Assembly: GCA_017480545.1 (NCBI GenBank)
Contig: JAFVAI010000020.1
Span: forward strand, 1-60,734
Length of the DNA stretch: 60,734 nt
Direction of reading: 5' to 3'
DNA from: Schwartzia sp. (in: firmicutes)
GTDB lineage: Bacteria; Bacillota; Negativicutes; Selenomonadales; Selenomonadaceae
Shown one piece after another: positions 10,054 through 18,922 of the stretch (positions are counted from its first letter, which is position 1; every line of letters starts with the position of its first letter). The notes below the pieces were generated by a model. The model searched no databases and was not told the origin of the DNA. It was given only the letters and a program-made list of their open reading frames with translations. Made by a program: the position numbers and the translations under genes.

Positions 10054-11571
10054 TCACGCCATCTTGTAAGGAACGGTCTCCTTGAATTCCTCGATTGCCT
10101 TCGAGAGCGCGGCTTCCAGATTGTCGTCGAGCTTCTGCTGCTCCGCGATTTTCTGTCCGATCTCCGGATGCGCCTGCCGCATGAATTTCAGGAAATCGTT
10201 CTGGAACGTGACGACCTTGTCCACCGGAATGTCCGAGAGGAACCCGCGAACCGCCGTGAAAATGGCCATGACCTGCTCCTGGACGACAAGCGGCGAATAC
10301 TGGGTCTGCTTCAAAGTTTCCGTCATGCGCGCGCCGCGGTCGAGCTGATCCTTCGTCGCCTTGTCGAGGTCGGAGCCGAACTGCGCGAACGCCGCGAGTT
10401 CGCGGTACTGCGCGAGGTCGAGGCGCAGCGTACCGGCGACCTGCTTCATCGCCTTGATCTGCGCGCTGCCGCCGACACGGGACACCGAAAGGCCGACGTT
10501 GACCGCCGGACGGATGCCGGAATAGAACATATCGGTTTCGAGCATGATCTGCCCGTCCGTGATCGAGATGACGTTCGTCGGGATGTAGGCGCCGACGTCG
10601 CCCGCCTGCGTCTCGATAATCGGAAGCGCCGTGATCGAGCCGGCCCCGAGGGCATCGGAAAGCTTCGCCGCGCGCTCCAGAAGACGCGAATGGAGATAGA
10701 ACACGTCGCCCGGATACGCTTCGCGTCCCGGCGGACGACGGAGAAGCAACGTCATGGCGCGATACGCGGCCGCGTGCTTCGTGAGGTCGTCATAAATGCA
10801 AAGGCAGTGGCCGCCCTTCCGCATGAAATACTCCGCCATCGAAACGCCGGAATACGGCGCGATATACTGGAGCGGCGAAGAATCCGACGCCGTCGCCGCG
10901 ACGACAATCGAATACGCCATCGCCCCGGTGTCCTCCAGCGTCTTGACCACACGGGCCACCGTGGACGCTTTCTGGCCGATAGCGACGTAAATGCAGATAC
11001 AGTTCTGCCCCTTCTGGTTGATGATCGTGTCAACGGCAATCGCCGTCTTGCCCGTGCCGCGGTCGCCGATAATGAGTTCGCGCTGTCCGCGCCCAATCGG
11101 GACGAGGGCGTCAATCGCCTTGATGCCCGTCTGGAGCGGCTCGTGAACCGACTTTCTGTCCGCGATGCCCGGCGCGGGGCTTTCAATCATCCGATACTCA
11201 GTGGTTTCAATGGGTCCCTTGCCGTCGATGGGCCGTCCGAGAGCGTCCACGACGCGCCCGATCATGGCCTCGCCGACCGGAACCTGCATAATCCTGCCCG
11301 TGCGCTTGACCGTGTCGCCCTCCATGATCTCGGTCTCGCGACCGAGAACGACGGCGCCCACGTTGTCCTGCTCCAAGTTCAGGACCATGCCGAAAATATC
11401 ATTCCCGAAATCGAGCAGCTCGCCGGCCATTGCTTTTTGCAGGCCATGAATATGAGCGATGCCGTCACCGATTTCGATAACAGTCCCCACCTCGTCAATC
11501 TCAAGATCCACATCGTAGTTCTTGATTTGTTCCTTGATGATGGCTGTTATTTCTTCCGGATTCATTTTCAT
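10054..11571 (-). CDS. atpA: ATP synthase F1 subunit alpha
   Basis: The non-catalytic nucleotide-binding subunit, 505 residues. It contains [15 protein letters not shown] (P-loop), the [16 protein letters not shown] region and the C-terminal helical domain. The N-terminus [19 protein letters not shown] is the usual docking helix for delta. It lies 12 bases upstream of atpG and has an AGGTGAG ribosome site. Ordinary length. Confidence 0.97.
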   Translation of the reverse strand: MKMNPEEITAIIKEQIKNYDVDLEIDEVGTVIEIGDGIAHIHGLQKAMAGELLDFGNDIFGMVLNLEQDNVGAVVLGRETEIMEGDTVKRTGRIMQVPVGEAMIGRVVDALGRPIDGKGPIETTEYRMIESPAPGIADRKSVHEPLQTGIKAIDALVPIGRGQRELIIGDRGTGKTAIAVDTIINQKGQNCICIYVAIGQKASTVARVVKTLEDTGAMAYSIVVAATASDSSPLQYIAPYSGVSMAEYFMRKGGHCLCIYDDLTKHAAAYRAMTLLLRRPPGREAYPGDVFYLHSRLLERAAKLSDALGAGSITALPIIETQAGDVGAYIPTNVISITDGQIMLETDMFYSGIRPAVNVGLSVSRVGGSAQIKAMKQVAGTLRLDLAQYRELAAFAQFGSDLDKATKDQLDRGARMTETLKQTQYSPLVVQEQVMAIFTAVRGFLSDIPVDKVVTFQNDFLKFMRQAHPEIGQKIAEQQKLDDNLEAALSKAIEEFKETVPYKMA

Positions 11572-11593
11572 AACTTAGCACTCACCTCAATTC

Positions 11594-12133
11594 CTAATCC
11601 GCCAAAAGCTGTGCTTCGAGTGCCTTCATGCGGCTTTTGAGACTGCCGTCGATCAGCGTGTCGCCCATGCGGACGACCACACCGCCGATCAGTTTCTCGT
11701 CCAAGTGCTTCCTCAGCTTGATGGTCTTGCCCGTCAGCTCGGAGAGCTTCGCCTTGAGCCTGTCGCCCAAAGCCTCGGACAGCACCCTTGCCGTCGTGAC
11801 GTCGGCAACCAAGATGCCTTGCGCCTCGTTCGCGAAGTTCTCATACTGCTGCACGATCTCCGACAAAAGCGCGACCCGCTGCTTGTCGAGGAGCATACGC
11901 AGGAAATTCATCACCATCGGGGAAAGCTCCCCGGCGAAAATTTTCTCCGTCGCGTCCTGCTTCGCCTGCCGCGGAATCATCGGGCTTTCGAGGAACGCTT
12001 TCAGCTCCGGCGTCCCGGCCACCGCTTCGGCCAGCGCGCGAAGCTCCGCCCCGTATTGGGCGAGCTTGCCGTCCTCCTCGGCGAGGAGAAACATCGCCCG
12101 CGAATACTTAGTGGCAAGCTGCAAATTCAGCAT
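11594..12133 (-). CDS. atpH: ATP synthase F1 subunit delta
   Basis: A 179-residue peripheral-stalk protein joining F1 to the b subunits. It has the all-helical N-terminal domain (QLATKYSRAMFLLAEEDGKL) and the typical C-terminal end with GGVVVRMGDTLIDGSLKSRM. Its start overlaps the end of atpF by 7 bp, which suggests translational coupling. Confidence 0.95.
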   Translation of the reverse strand: MLNLQLATKYSRAMFLLAEEDGKLAQYGAELRALAEAVAGTPELKAFLESPMIPRQAKQDATEKIFAGELSPMVMNFLRMLLDKQRVALLSEIVQQYENFANEAQGILVADVTTARVLSEALGDRLKAKLSELTGKTIKLRKHLDEKLIGGVVVRMGDTLIDGSLKSRMKALEAQLLAD

Positions 12134-12630
12134 GACAAATCACCCAGCTTTTCTTTGCTGAGACTGTCGATGAAGTCGCCGACGAGCGCCTCGTTGGCGG
12201 CGTCGTCCATATTGCGGCCCATCAGCTTTGCGGCAGCTGCCAGCGAAAGCGCGACCATCTGCCCTTTCATTTTCTTCGCGGCTTCTTCGCGCTCCGCCTG
12301 GAGCTGCGCCTTTGCCGCGGCTTTCATCTGCTCGATCTCCTGCTGCGTCTCTTCCACGCGGGCACGGTGCTCCGCCTCGCTTCTCTGCGTCGCGGAATCC
12401 GTGATCTCCTGCGCGCGTTTCCTCGCGTCGGAGAGCTTCTGCTCGTACTCCTTCTTCATCTCGGCCGCCTGCGCGCGGTCCTCGTCCGCCTGACGGATAT
12501 TGTCCGCAATCTTGTCCGTCCGGTCATGGAGAACCTTCAGCAGTGGGCCCCATGCGAATTTCTTCAGCACGAGAAGGAGGACCAAGAAGTTAATGATTTG
12601 GATAAAAAAAGTTGAATTTACGTCAACCAT
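12127..12630 (-). CDS. atpF: ATP synthase F0 subunit b
   Basis: A 167-residue peripheral-stalk subunit. One N-terminal membrane helix (FFIQIINFLVLLLVLKKFAW) is followed by a long charged coiled coil (about 30-150). It lies 76 bases downstream of atpE; that gap contains a small CGGCGT/ACGCCG hairpin and the GGGAGG ribosome site. Ordinary for the family. Confidence 0.95.
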   Translation of the reverse strand: MVDVNSTFFIQIINFLVLLLVLKKFAWGPLLKVLHDRTDKIADNIRQADEDRAQAAEMKKEYEQKLSDARKRAQEITDSATQRSEAEHRARVEETQQEIEQMKAAAKAQLQAEREEAAKKMKGQMVALSLAAAAKLMGRNMDDAANEALVGDFIDSLSKEKLGDLSC

Positions 12631-12706
12631 GTGGATCCTCCCTTCCGGCGTCTTTGCGCGAAAACCGGCATTCCAGAAAAACGCCGCTTTTCGGTCAAGC
12701 CGCCAA

Positions 12707-12958
12707 TTACGCGATGAACGGATTCGCGAAGATGAGGATCAAAACGACGACGATAGCGATGATAGGAATGGACTCGACAAGACCGCAGGATACGAGAGCG
12801 TTCGTGAAGAGCGCGTCCTTGACCTCCGGCTGGCGAACCGTGCCGTCCATCAGACGCATCAGAACGCGGGAGTCACCATAGACAGCCATGATGATGGATG
12901 TCATCGTGATGAGCATGACGACGATAAGGGACATCGTTACGGGAGAAATGTTAGCCAT
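12707..12958 (-). CDS. atpE: ATP synthase F0 subunit c, atypical helix 1
   Basis: An 83-residue rotor-ring subunit with two membrane helices and the polar loop VRQPEV. Helix 2 carries the ion-binding carboxylate E62 followed by S63, as in sodium-binding rings. Helix 1 (SLIVVMLITMTSIIMAVYGD) lacks the glycine-rich repeat that normally packs neighbouring c subunits; only G28 is present. D29 lies 33 residues before E62, the same spacing as Q32/E65 in Ilyobacter tartaricus, so the site may hold two carboxylates as reported for Fusobacterium nucleatum (E32/E65). The start at 12958 has a GGAGG site; an upstream in-frame start at 13075 has none. The ion (H+ or Na+) is not settled. Confidence 0.93.
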   Translation of the reverse strand: MANISPVTMSLIVVMLITMTSIIMAVYGDSRVLMRLMDGTVRQPEVKDALFTNALVSCGLVESIPIIAIVVVLILIFANPFIA

Positions 12959-13083
12959 GAGAAAAAACCCTCCTAAAAATTTAATAATATAATGATGGCA
13001 AATTCTCGCGGCACAGGGACAAGCCCCGCCGGAACCGTTGCCACGGCTTACTGTGATAAACTTAGCGAATTGCAAATGCTAAT

Positions 13084-13223
13084 TCCTCGCCCTCCCCTTG
13101 AGGGGAGGGGGGACCGCTTTAGCGGTGGGTGAGGTGTCATGACGTCCCGCTCAACTAAGCCGCTACGCTTTAACACCTCATCCGTCAGCCCTACGGGCTG
13201 CCACCTTCCCCTCAAGGGGAAGG
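13084..13223. repeat. Palindromic repeat of the CCTCCCTC family inside the atp operon
   Basis: Two opposed units lie between atpB and atpE. The right unit reads CCGTCAGCCCTACGGGCTG, then CCACC, then TTCCCCTCAAGGGGAAGGC. It has the same plan as the repeats at 50-55 kb, with different but self-complementary stems (CAGCCC/GGGCTG here, CACGCC/GGCGTG there). It fills most of the 285-bp gap between the two genes. Confidence 0.7.
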
Positions 13224-13243
13224 CAAGCATTTAGCAAAACCAA

Positions 13244-13927
13244 TTACTCTTCGTGCTCGTGCCCTTTGGCCGCCGGCGCGATATACACCAGCGAGAGCGT
13301 CGTGAAGATATACGCCTGGATGACGCCGACCGCGAGGCTGAAAATGACCCAGACCACATGGGGCGCCCAGTTGCCCCACCACGGGGCAAGGTTCAGGATG
13401 ATGATGATCAGCACCTCGCCCGCCAAGATGTTTCCGAAAAGACGGAAAGCAAGCGACGCGGGCCGCGCCAGCTCCTCAATGACATGAATCAGGACGAAGG
13501 GGGCAAACGGCTCGAAGAAGTGCTTGAAATACCCGACACCGTTCTTCATGATACCGATGCCGTGATGGATCAAGAGCGACATGGTAACCGCAAGCCCCAG
13601 CGTCGTATTCAAATCGTTTGTCGGCGACTCCATCGCCGGGAAAAGGCCCAGCCAGTTCGCGATGACGAGATACACGAACAAGGTGAGGAAAATATGGGTC
13701 AGGGAACGCCCCGCAGGCCCAATCATCGTGTTGATTTTTTCCTCCCAAAGCGCGGCAATGGCCTCGATCGCGTTCTGCCACCCCGTCGGAACCTCCTTCA
13801 AGTTCCGCGACGCGAGATACGCAATCAGAATGACGATGGCCATCGTGATATAGTTCATGATGAGCGTCTCTTCATTCAAAAGATAGCCGGCAACCTCCAC
13901 GACCTCGCGATGACCGATTTTTTCCAT
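13244..13927 (-). CDS. atpB: ATP synthase F0 subunit a
   Basis: The membrane stator subunit that forms the ion half-channels, 227 residues. It has five to six hydrophobic helices and the essential arginine in LARPASLAFRLFGNILAGE, equivalent to aR210 of E. coli. The start at 13927 has a GAGGGGGAGGGG site; an in-frame start at 13963 would add 12 residues without one. It follows atpI by 52 bases. Confidence 0.95.
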   Translation of the reverse strand: MEKIGHREVVEVAGYLLNEETLIMNYITMAIVILIAYLASRNLKEVPTGWQNAIEAIAALWEEKINTMIGPAGRSLTHIFLTLFVYLVIANWLGLFPAMESPTNDLNTTLGLAVTMSLLIHHGIGIMKNGVGYFKHFFEPFAPFVLIHVIEELARPASLAFRLFGNILAGEVLIIIILNLAPWWGNWAPHVVWVIFSLAVGVIQAYIFTTLSLVYIAPAAKGHEHEE

Positions 13928-13979
13928 AGAACCCCTCCCCCTCAAAAATAAATTTTTGCCCATCTACGCAGCCATGCGC

Positions 13980-14363
13980 TCACGACTGTTTTCGCACACG
14001 AACCGCAATCAGGCAAGCGAACGCCACGCCCAAGAACAGGAGATACGCCGCAAGCGCCACCAAGAAAAACGGCTTCGACACCTGCGCCGCCAACCCCATA
14101 ATCAGGCACAGCGACCCCATGCGGATGAACAGGCCGTTTTGGAGCTGCGATGCCGCTTTCTCTTGGTCGAAGTGCCCCTCTTCCATTCGGTTCGTCAGAG
14201 TCCAGCAAAAAATGCCGCCCGCGAAATAGCCGACGAAAAGCCCGCCGATGAGCAACTCCTCCCCAAAAAGCAGGAAAATAGCCGCGCCCACAAGTGTGCA
14301 CCCCGCAAGAGCCTTCAGCGTCCAAACGCCGCCCCTGCCGTAAATCGACAAAAATTTCTCCAT
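13980..14363 (-). CDS. atpI: ATP synthase subunit I (AtpI), first gene of the operon
   Basis: A 127-residue membrane protein with four hydrophobic segments, of the AtpI family that precedes atpB and helps c-ring assembly or Mg2+ supply. The family call is from position, length and hydropathy rather than a strong motif. The start at 14363 is chosen because the promoter -10 box (14413-14418) overlaps the two upstream in-frame ATGs (14414 and 14429), which therefore cannot be translated from that transcript. Confidence 0.75.
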   Translation of the reverse strand: MEKFLSIYGRGGVWTLKALAGCTLVGAAIFLLFGEELLIGGLFVGYFAGGIFCWTLTNRMEEGHFDQEKAASQLQNGLFIRMGSLCLIMGLAAQVSKPFFLVALAAYLLFLGVAFACLIAVRVRKQS

Positions 14364-14412
14364 ATTCCACCTTCGGCGGAATTCCCGCCCCGACGAAATA
14401 CTTTTCCGCTTC

Positions 14413-14442
14413 ATTATAACCCTAAGCATAAAATCTTTGCAA
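14413..14442 (-). promoter_or_regulatory. Promoter of the atp operon
   Basis: On the minus strand, TTGCAA (14437-14442), an 18-bp spacer and TATAAT (14413-14418). It lies in the AT-rich gap between atpZ and atpI and just beyond the atpZ terminator, so atpI-atpC can be transcribed separately from atpZ. Confidence 0.6.
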
Positions 14443-14506
14443 GCAAATATAAAGATTTTTGCAGATTTTTTTCAGGAAGGAGTGAATCGTATTCTGTTGA
14501 ATTCAC

Positions 14507-14535
14507 AAAAAGGGGAGCGGCTCGCGCCGCTCCCC
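14507..14535 (-). terminator. Terminator after atpZ
   Basis: GGGGAGCGGC (14512-14521) pairs with GCCGCTCCCC (14526-14535) around a four-base loop. On the minus strand the stem is followed by T5. Confidence 0.85.
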
Positions 14536-14541
14536 CAATTT

Positions 14542-14817
14542 TTATCCTTCTTCCTCTTTTTTCTTGTCCGCGTCGTGCGCATGAAAAAAATGCACACGCA
14601 CCTGATAATAAATGGAATAAATCGCCACGGGAAACCCGAGAAAAATCCCCGCCAACGTTCCCTTCGTCCCGAGGCCGAAACGCTCGTCCGCCCGCATGCC
14701 GATCCAAATACACGCCAGCACCGTCATCGCGATGGAAATCCCGATGCCCATGAAGTACGATGCCGCCCAGACGTAACGGAAAAACTGCCTGCGCCGGGCG
14801 TCTTTTGGATCCGTCAT
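14542..14817 (-). CDS. atpZ: AtpZ/AtpI family membrane protein
   Basis: A 91-residue protein with two hydrophobic segments (about 14-38 and 52-72) separated by a charged loop, and a Lys/Glu tail. Small two-helix proteins of this kind (AtpZ) commonly precede F-type ATP synthase operons and have been linked to magnesium or c-ring assembly. The start overlaps the wecB stop (ATGA), so it is translated with wecB, and a terminator follows. The product name is from context and topology. Confidence 0.7.
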   Translation of the reverse strand: MTDPKDARRRQFFRYVWAASYFMGIGISIAMTVLACIWIGMRADERFGLGTKGTLAGIFLGFPVAIYSIYYQVRVHFFHAHDADKKKEEEG

Positions 14818-15983
14818 GCGAAGGGATCGGGCGGCGCGTTCCGTTTGCCGTGCCGATAGAGAATCGCCTCGACGATGCGCCGGGCGGCTTCCCCGTCGCC
14901 GTAAGGACTTTTCGCCTCCGCCATGCGCGCGTATTCCGCTTTGTCGGCGAGCAGTTTTTTCGCCTCGCTGTAGACGCGCTCCTCCTCGGTGCCGACGAGA
15001 CGAACCGTCCCCGCCTCCACGGCCTCCGGCCGCTCCGTCGTGCCGCGCAGCACGAGCACCGGTTTTCCGAGCGCGGGCGCTTCCTCCTGCACACCGCCCG
15101 AATCCGTCAGGATCAACGTCGAACGGTGCATCAGGTTCGCAAACGGCTCATAGTCCAACGGCTCAATCAGGTGGACACGGCCGACGCCGCCCAGTTCCTC
15201 ATTGACCACCTCGCGCACCTTCGGATTGCGGTGCACGGGAAAAACGATGTCGATATCGGGAAAATCCTCAATGAGACGCTTGAGCGCCTTGTAGACATGG
15301 CGCATCGGCTCGCCGAGATTTTCCCGGCGGTGCGTCGTGACCAGCACGACGCGGCGGCTCCCGTAGTCGATGCCGGAAAGCGCGTCGTCCGCGAACCCGA
15401 ATTCGTCCCGCACCGTATGATGGAGCGCGTCAATGACCGTATTGCCCGTGACGAAAATCGCTTCCTCCGGCACGTGCTCGGCGCGAAGATTCGCCGCCGA
15501 GGTCGCCGTCGGCGCGAAATGCAGGTCGGCAATCGCGCCCGTCAAATGACGGTTCATTTCCTCCGGGAACGGCGAATATTTGTCGTAGGTACGGAGCCCG
15601 GCCTCCACATGGCCCACCGCCGTCTGATGGTAATAGGCCGCCAGCGCGCCCGCGAAGGTTGTCGTCGTGTCGCCGTGCACCAGCACCAAGTCGGGCCGCT
15701 CCTTCGTCAGCACCTCGTCCAGCCCTTTCAGCGCGCGCCCCGTGATGTCAAAAAGCGTCTGCCCCGCCGCCATAATGTCGAGATCGTAATCCGGCACGAT
15801 ATGGAAAAGATGCAGCACCTGATCGAGCATTTCCCGATGCTGGGCCGTCACCGTGACAATCGGGACGATATCCTCCGGACGCTTCGCCAGCTCCAGCACC
15901 ACGGGCGCCATCTTGATGGCTTCCGGCCGTGTGCCGAAAACTGTCATGACCTTGATTTTTTTCAGGGCCCCTGTTCCAGCCAT
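14814..15983 (-). CDS. wecB: UDP-N-acetylglucosamine 2-epimerase (non-hydrolysing)
   Basis: Interconverts UDP-GlcNAc and UDP-ManNAc for surface glycopolymers. 389 residues, the usual length. It shows TVFGTRPEAIKMAPVV at the N-terminus, the HGDTTTTFAGAL segment, HVEAGLRTYDKYSPFPEEMN, and TDSGGVQEEAPALGKPVL with the nucleotide-binding loop. It follows wecA by nine bases and overlaps atpZ. It probably acts with WecA in starting a lipid-linked polysaccharide. Confidence 0.95.
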   Translation of the reverse strand: MAGTGALKKIKVMTVFGTRPEAIKMAPVVLELAKRPEDIVPIVTVTAQHREMLDQVLHLFHIVPDYDLDIMAAGQTLFDITGRALKGLDEVLTKERPDLVLVHGDTTTTFAGALAAYYHQTAVGHVEAGLRTYDKYSPFPEEMNRHLTGAIADLHFAPTATSAANLRAEHVPEEAIFVTGNTVIDALHHTVRDEFGFADDALSGIDYGSRRVVLVTTHRRENLGEPMRHVYKALKRLIEDFPDIDIVFPVHRNPKVREVVNEELGGVGRVHLIEPLDYEPFANLMHRSTLILTDSGGVQEEAPALGKPVLVLRGTTERPEAVEAGTVRLVGTEEERVYSEAKKLLADKAEYARMAEAKSPYGDGEAARRIVEAILYRHGKRNAPPDPFA

Positions 15984-15992
15984 AGCTCTCCC

Positions 15993-17036
15993 CTACCTTG
16001 TCGCTTTCAACTTGAATATGCCGAGCCGCTTCGCGCCGTAAAGCACCGCGACGACCATCATGATCAATATGAGTATCGCGGCCCGCGGGCTGACCGCCGT
16101 CATCACGATGGCCGCCGAGCCCAGGACGGCGCTGATGACATACATCAAGAGCACTGCCTGCCGCTGGGAAAAACCGAGATTCAAAAGACGATGGTGCAAA
16201 TGCCCTTTGTCGGGCTTCATAATCGGAGCGCCCGCCATCCAGCGCCGGACAATCGCGAAGGTCGTGTCCATGATGGGAAGCCCCAGCGCCAGCACCGGCA
16301 CCACCAACGCGACCATCGCCGCGCTTTTCATCACGCCGACGATGGAAATGCCTGACAGCATGAAACCAAGAAACATACTGCCCGTGTCGCCCATGAAGAT
16401 TTTCGCGGGATTGAAATTGTAAAACAAGAAGCCGAAAGCCGCGCCGCCCAGCGCCGCCGTCAGCACAGCCACCACGAGGATATCCATCCGGAGCGCGACG
16501 AGGCAAATCGTCAGCGAGGCGATGGCCGCCACCCCCGCCGCCAGTCCGTCGAGGCCGTCGATCAGGTTCACGGTGTTCGTGACGCCGACCATCCAGAAAA
16601 TCGTCAGCGGAATCGTCACATAGTCGTAAAGGTACATAATCTCGCCGGAAAACGACGTGATGAAATCAATGCGGACACCGAAGGCCACCGCCGCCCACGC
16701 GCAGACAATCTGCCCGAAGAGCTTGACCTTCGGCGGCAGGCTCACATAATCGTCCCAAAGCCCGAGGGCTACAATCAAAGAACCGCCAACGAAAAGCCCG
16801 ATGACGCCCTGTGCCATTTCCTCGGGAATTTCCGACGTTTCCAGAAGGAGCAGCATGGAAATCATGAAGGCCCCGTAAATCGCCAGTCCCCCGATGCGCG
16901 GGATCGGCTTTTTATGCACCTTCCGCGCGTCCGGCGCGTCCAACGCCCCGGTCCGGAAAGCCAGACGTATCACAAACGGCGTGAGCACCACGGCGGCCAC
17001 CGCCGCAATCAAAAACGCCCAAAGATAATTCGGCAT
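15993..17036 (-). CDS. wecA: Undecaprenyl-phosphate GlcNAc-1-phosphate transferase (WecA/TagO type)
   Basis: A polytopic membrane enzyme (about 347 residues, about ten helices) that transfers GlcNAc-1-P to undecaprenyl phosphate. Motifs: RKVHKKPIPRIGG, LGLWDDYVSLPPKVKL with the DD pair, NTVNLIDGLDGLAAG, FMGDTGSMFLGF, and the HLHHRL loop that separates WecA/TagO from MraY. The start at 17036 has GAGGTG upstream; the ATG at 17072 lacks a site. First gene of the wecA-wecB-atpZ unit. Confidence 0.93.
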   Translation of the reverse strand: MPNYLWAFLIAAVAAVVLTPFVIRLAFRTGALDAPDARKVHKKPIPRIGGLAIYGAFMISMLLLLETSEIPEEMAQGVIGLFVGGSLIVALGLWDDYVSLPPKVKLFGQIVCAWAAVAFGVRIDFITSFSGEIMYLYDYVTIPLTIFWMVGVTNTVNLIDGLDGLAAGVAAIASLTICLVALRMDILVVAVLTAALGGAAFGFLFYNFNPAKIFMGDTGSMFLGFMLSGISIVGVMKSAAMVALVVPVLALGLPIMDTTFAIVRRWMAGAPIMKPDKGHLHHRLLNLGFSQRQAVLLMYVISAVLGSAAIVMTAVSPRAAILILIMMVVAVLYGAKRLGIFKLKATR

Positions 17037-17153
17037 GAAATTTCGCACCTCGTATGTCGAAGGAAGCGCCAACCGCGCTCGCCAAAATTCCGCCCTTCGG
17101 CGGCTTTCACGCTATTCTACCGCAACGGGCAGAAAGTGTCAACAAACCGCGCG

Positions 17154-18005
17154 TTACCCGAGCGGGACCTCCGTGCGGTCGCGACGATGAAACCGGACCG
17201 ATTTCGTGTAGCCGAAGCGCCGCGCGTACGCAATCGCCTCGTCAATATACGCGCCGCAGTCCTCCGGCTCGTGGGCGTCGGACGAGGTGATGACGGAAAG
17301 GCCGTAGTCCGCCGCCATTTCCATAAACGCCGGATAGGGGGAAATTTCCTCGATCGGATACCGGTACCGCGTCCCCGTATTGATATCGACAACCATGTCG
17401 GCTTTCTTCATGGCCTTGGCCACCCGCTCCAGATACGGCGTTGCGTCGAAGTCGGGCAAGCAACGGAACAGGCGGATATTGAACGGATGCCCCAGCGCGT
17501 CATAGTGGCCGCCCGCGCAAAGGTGCTCGACCTCCTCCGCGTACTCGTCGTAGATCCTTCGCAACGGACGCTCGTCCCATTCCGCTTTGATCTCGGCGGA
17601 GTCGTAGGCCCAGCCGCGCAGGAAATGCACGGAACCGATCCGATAATCGAAGGGATAGCGGTCAAGGATTTCGCCCACCGCCTTCTGGTCGGCGAAATTG
17701 CAGACCTCGATGCCGGTCTTGACCGGCTTGCCCCGCTTTTTCAGCTCGTCCATGAACGCAAAATAGTCGTCCAACGGGCACTTGAATTTATTTTTTTTCA
17801 GCCATTTCTTTTGAAAGCTTCCAATAAAAGAGTCGTCCAAAATCAAATCGTCATAATAAAAATGCTCGAAATCCGTAAAGCCGTGGCTGTGCTCGGTGAT
17901 GCCGATCTCGTCCAGCCCGCGCCGCGCCGCCGCGTCAAAAAACCCCTGCACCCAACCGAAATCATAGGAGCCGCGCTCGAAGTGCATATGGTAGTCGATT
18001 TTCAT
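17154..18005 (-). CDS. PHP-domain phosphatase, HisJ-like
   Basis: About 283 residues with the PHP metal ligands: HMH near the N-terminus (IDYHMHFERG), EHSHGF, GIEVCNFAD, DALGHPFN and SSDAHEPED at the C-terminus. The length and pattern match the histidinol-phosphatase HisJ/K family, yet no his genes are nearby, so the substrate is uncertain. The ATG at 18005 follows a GGGGATGGG site and begins the homology. Confidence 0.75.
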   Translation of the reverse strand: MKIDYHMHFERGSYDFGWVQGFFDAAARRGLDEIGITEHSHGFTDFEHFYYDDLILDDSFIGSFQKKWLKKNKFKCPLDDYFAFMDELKKRGKPVKTGIEVCNFADQKAVGEILDRYPFDYRIGSVHFLRGWAYDSAEIKAEWDERPLRRIYDEYAEEVEHLCAGGHYDALGHPFNIRLFRCLPDFDATPYLERVAKAMKKADMVVDINTGTRYRYPIEEISPYPAFMEMAADYGLSVITSSDAHEPEDCGAYIDEAIAYARRFGYTKSVRFHRRDRTEVPLG

Positions 18006-18052
18006 GCGTCCCATCCCCTTTTCGCAAAACCTGCCCACGGCGATGAAATTTT

Positions 18053-18077
18053 TTGAGGTAAGAATTTCTTACCTCAA
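18053..18077. other. Perfect 25-bp palindrome
   Basis: Centred on a single T between TTGAGGTAAGAA and TTCTTACCTCAA, in the gap between the HAD gene and the PHP gene. On the plus strand it is followed by CTTTTTT; on the transcribed minus strand it is followed by A6, so it is not a clear terminator for the genes here. It could be an operator. Confidence 0.5.
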
Positions 18078-18103
18078 CTTTTTTGAACCGTCGCCGATCC
18101 CGA

Positions 18104-18922
18104 TTAAATCAAGCCCCTGTCCAAAAGCTCCCGCAATTTTTTCGTCACACCGTAGGCGGTGTTCGCCTCGGCGCGGTACGCCGCCGCCTCGAAGAGAGCG
18201 GGATGGGCGTTTTCCATCGCGTAGCTGTATTTCACGGCGCGGAGCATTTCGAGGTCGTTCAGGTAGTCGCCGAAGGCCGCGCATTGCTCCGGCGGGATTC
18301 CCAGCAGCTCTTGCAACTGTTTCACCGCGACGCCCTTGTTCATGCCTGGGTTCATGATGTCCACCCAGTAGTTGCTCGAAAGCGCGACGTGCACCGAGCC
18401 GTGGAGCTTTCTCAACGACGGATAGATTGTGTGCTCGGCGTCTCCCTGCTCCGCGTCGCAGTACGCGATTTTGATCAGCGGTTCGGTGGCCGCCGTCGCT
18501 TCGAGGTCGGGGACAATCGCGTTATGCGTGAAATATTTTTCCATTTCGCGAAGGTACGGACGGAATTCCTCGCCGACATAGGCGATGCGTTTCCCGCAGA
18601 GCACCGTGTACGCGCCGGGAACCTTGCGCCCTTCTTTCAAAATCCGCAGGACTTCCGCCGTATCCATGACGCTGGAAAACAGTTCCTTGTCATGACGCGC
18701 GGCGAAGGTCCCGTTTTCCGAGATGAAAACGAAATCGTCGGCGAATTGCTTCATTTGACGCACCAACGCGGTATACTGGCGACCGCTGGCGGGGGCGAAA
18801 ATCGCGCCGCGCCGGATGACCTCGCCGATGACCTCGTCAAAGTCCGGCGGCAGATTGCTGCTTCCGTCAAGCAGCGTACCGTCCATATCGCAAAAAATGA
18901 GTTTTATTTTCCCGTCGCTCAT
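18104..18922 (-). CDS. Cof-type HAD hydrolase
   Basis: A 272-residue HAD phosphatase with a type IIB cap. Motif I is FCDMDGTLLDG, motif II lies in APASGRQ, motif III is the lysine of MNKGVAV and motif IV is AFGDYLNDLEML. Such proteins dephosphorylate sugar phosphates or flavin/thiamin intermediates; the substrate cannot be named. The start at 18922 has GGAGGG and overlaps the ahbD-like stop by four bases, so it is the third gene of the ahbC-ahbD unit. Confidence 0.85.
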   Translation of the reverse strand: MSDGKIKLIFCDMDGTLLDGSSNLPPDFDEVIGEVIRRGAIFAPASGRQYTALVRQMKQFADDFVFISENGTFAARHDKELFSSVMDTAEVLRILKEGRKVPGAYTVLCGKRIAYVGEEFRPYLREMEKYFTHNAIVPDLEATAATEPLIKIAYCDAEQGDAEHTIYPSLRKLHGSVHVALSSNYWVDIMNPGMNKGVAVKQLQELLGIPPEQCAAFGDYLNDLEMLRAVKYSYAMENAHPALFEAAAYRAEANTAYGVTKKLRELLDRGLI

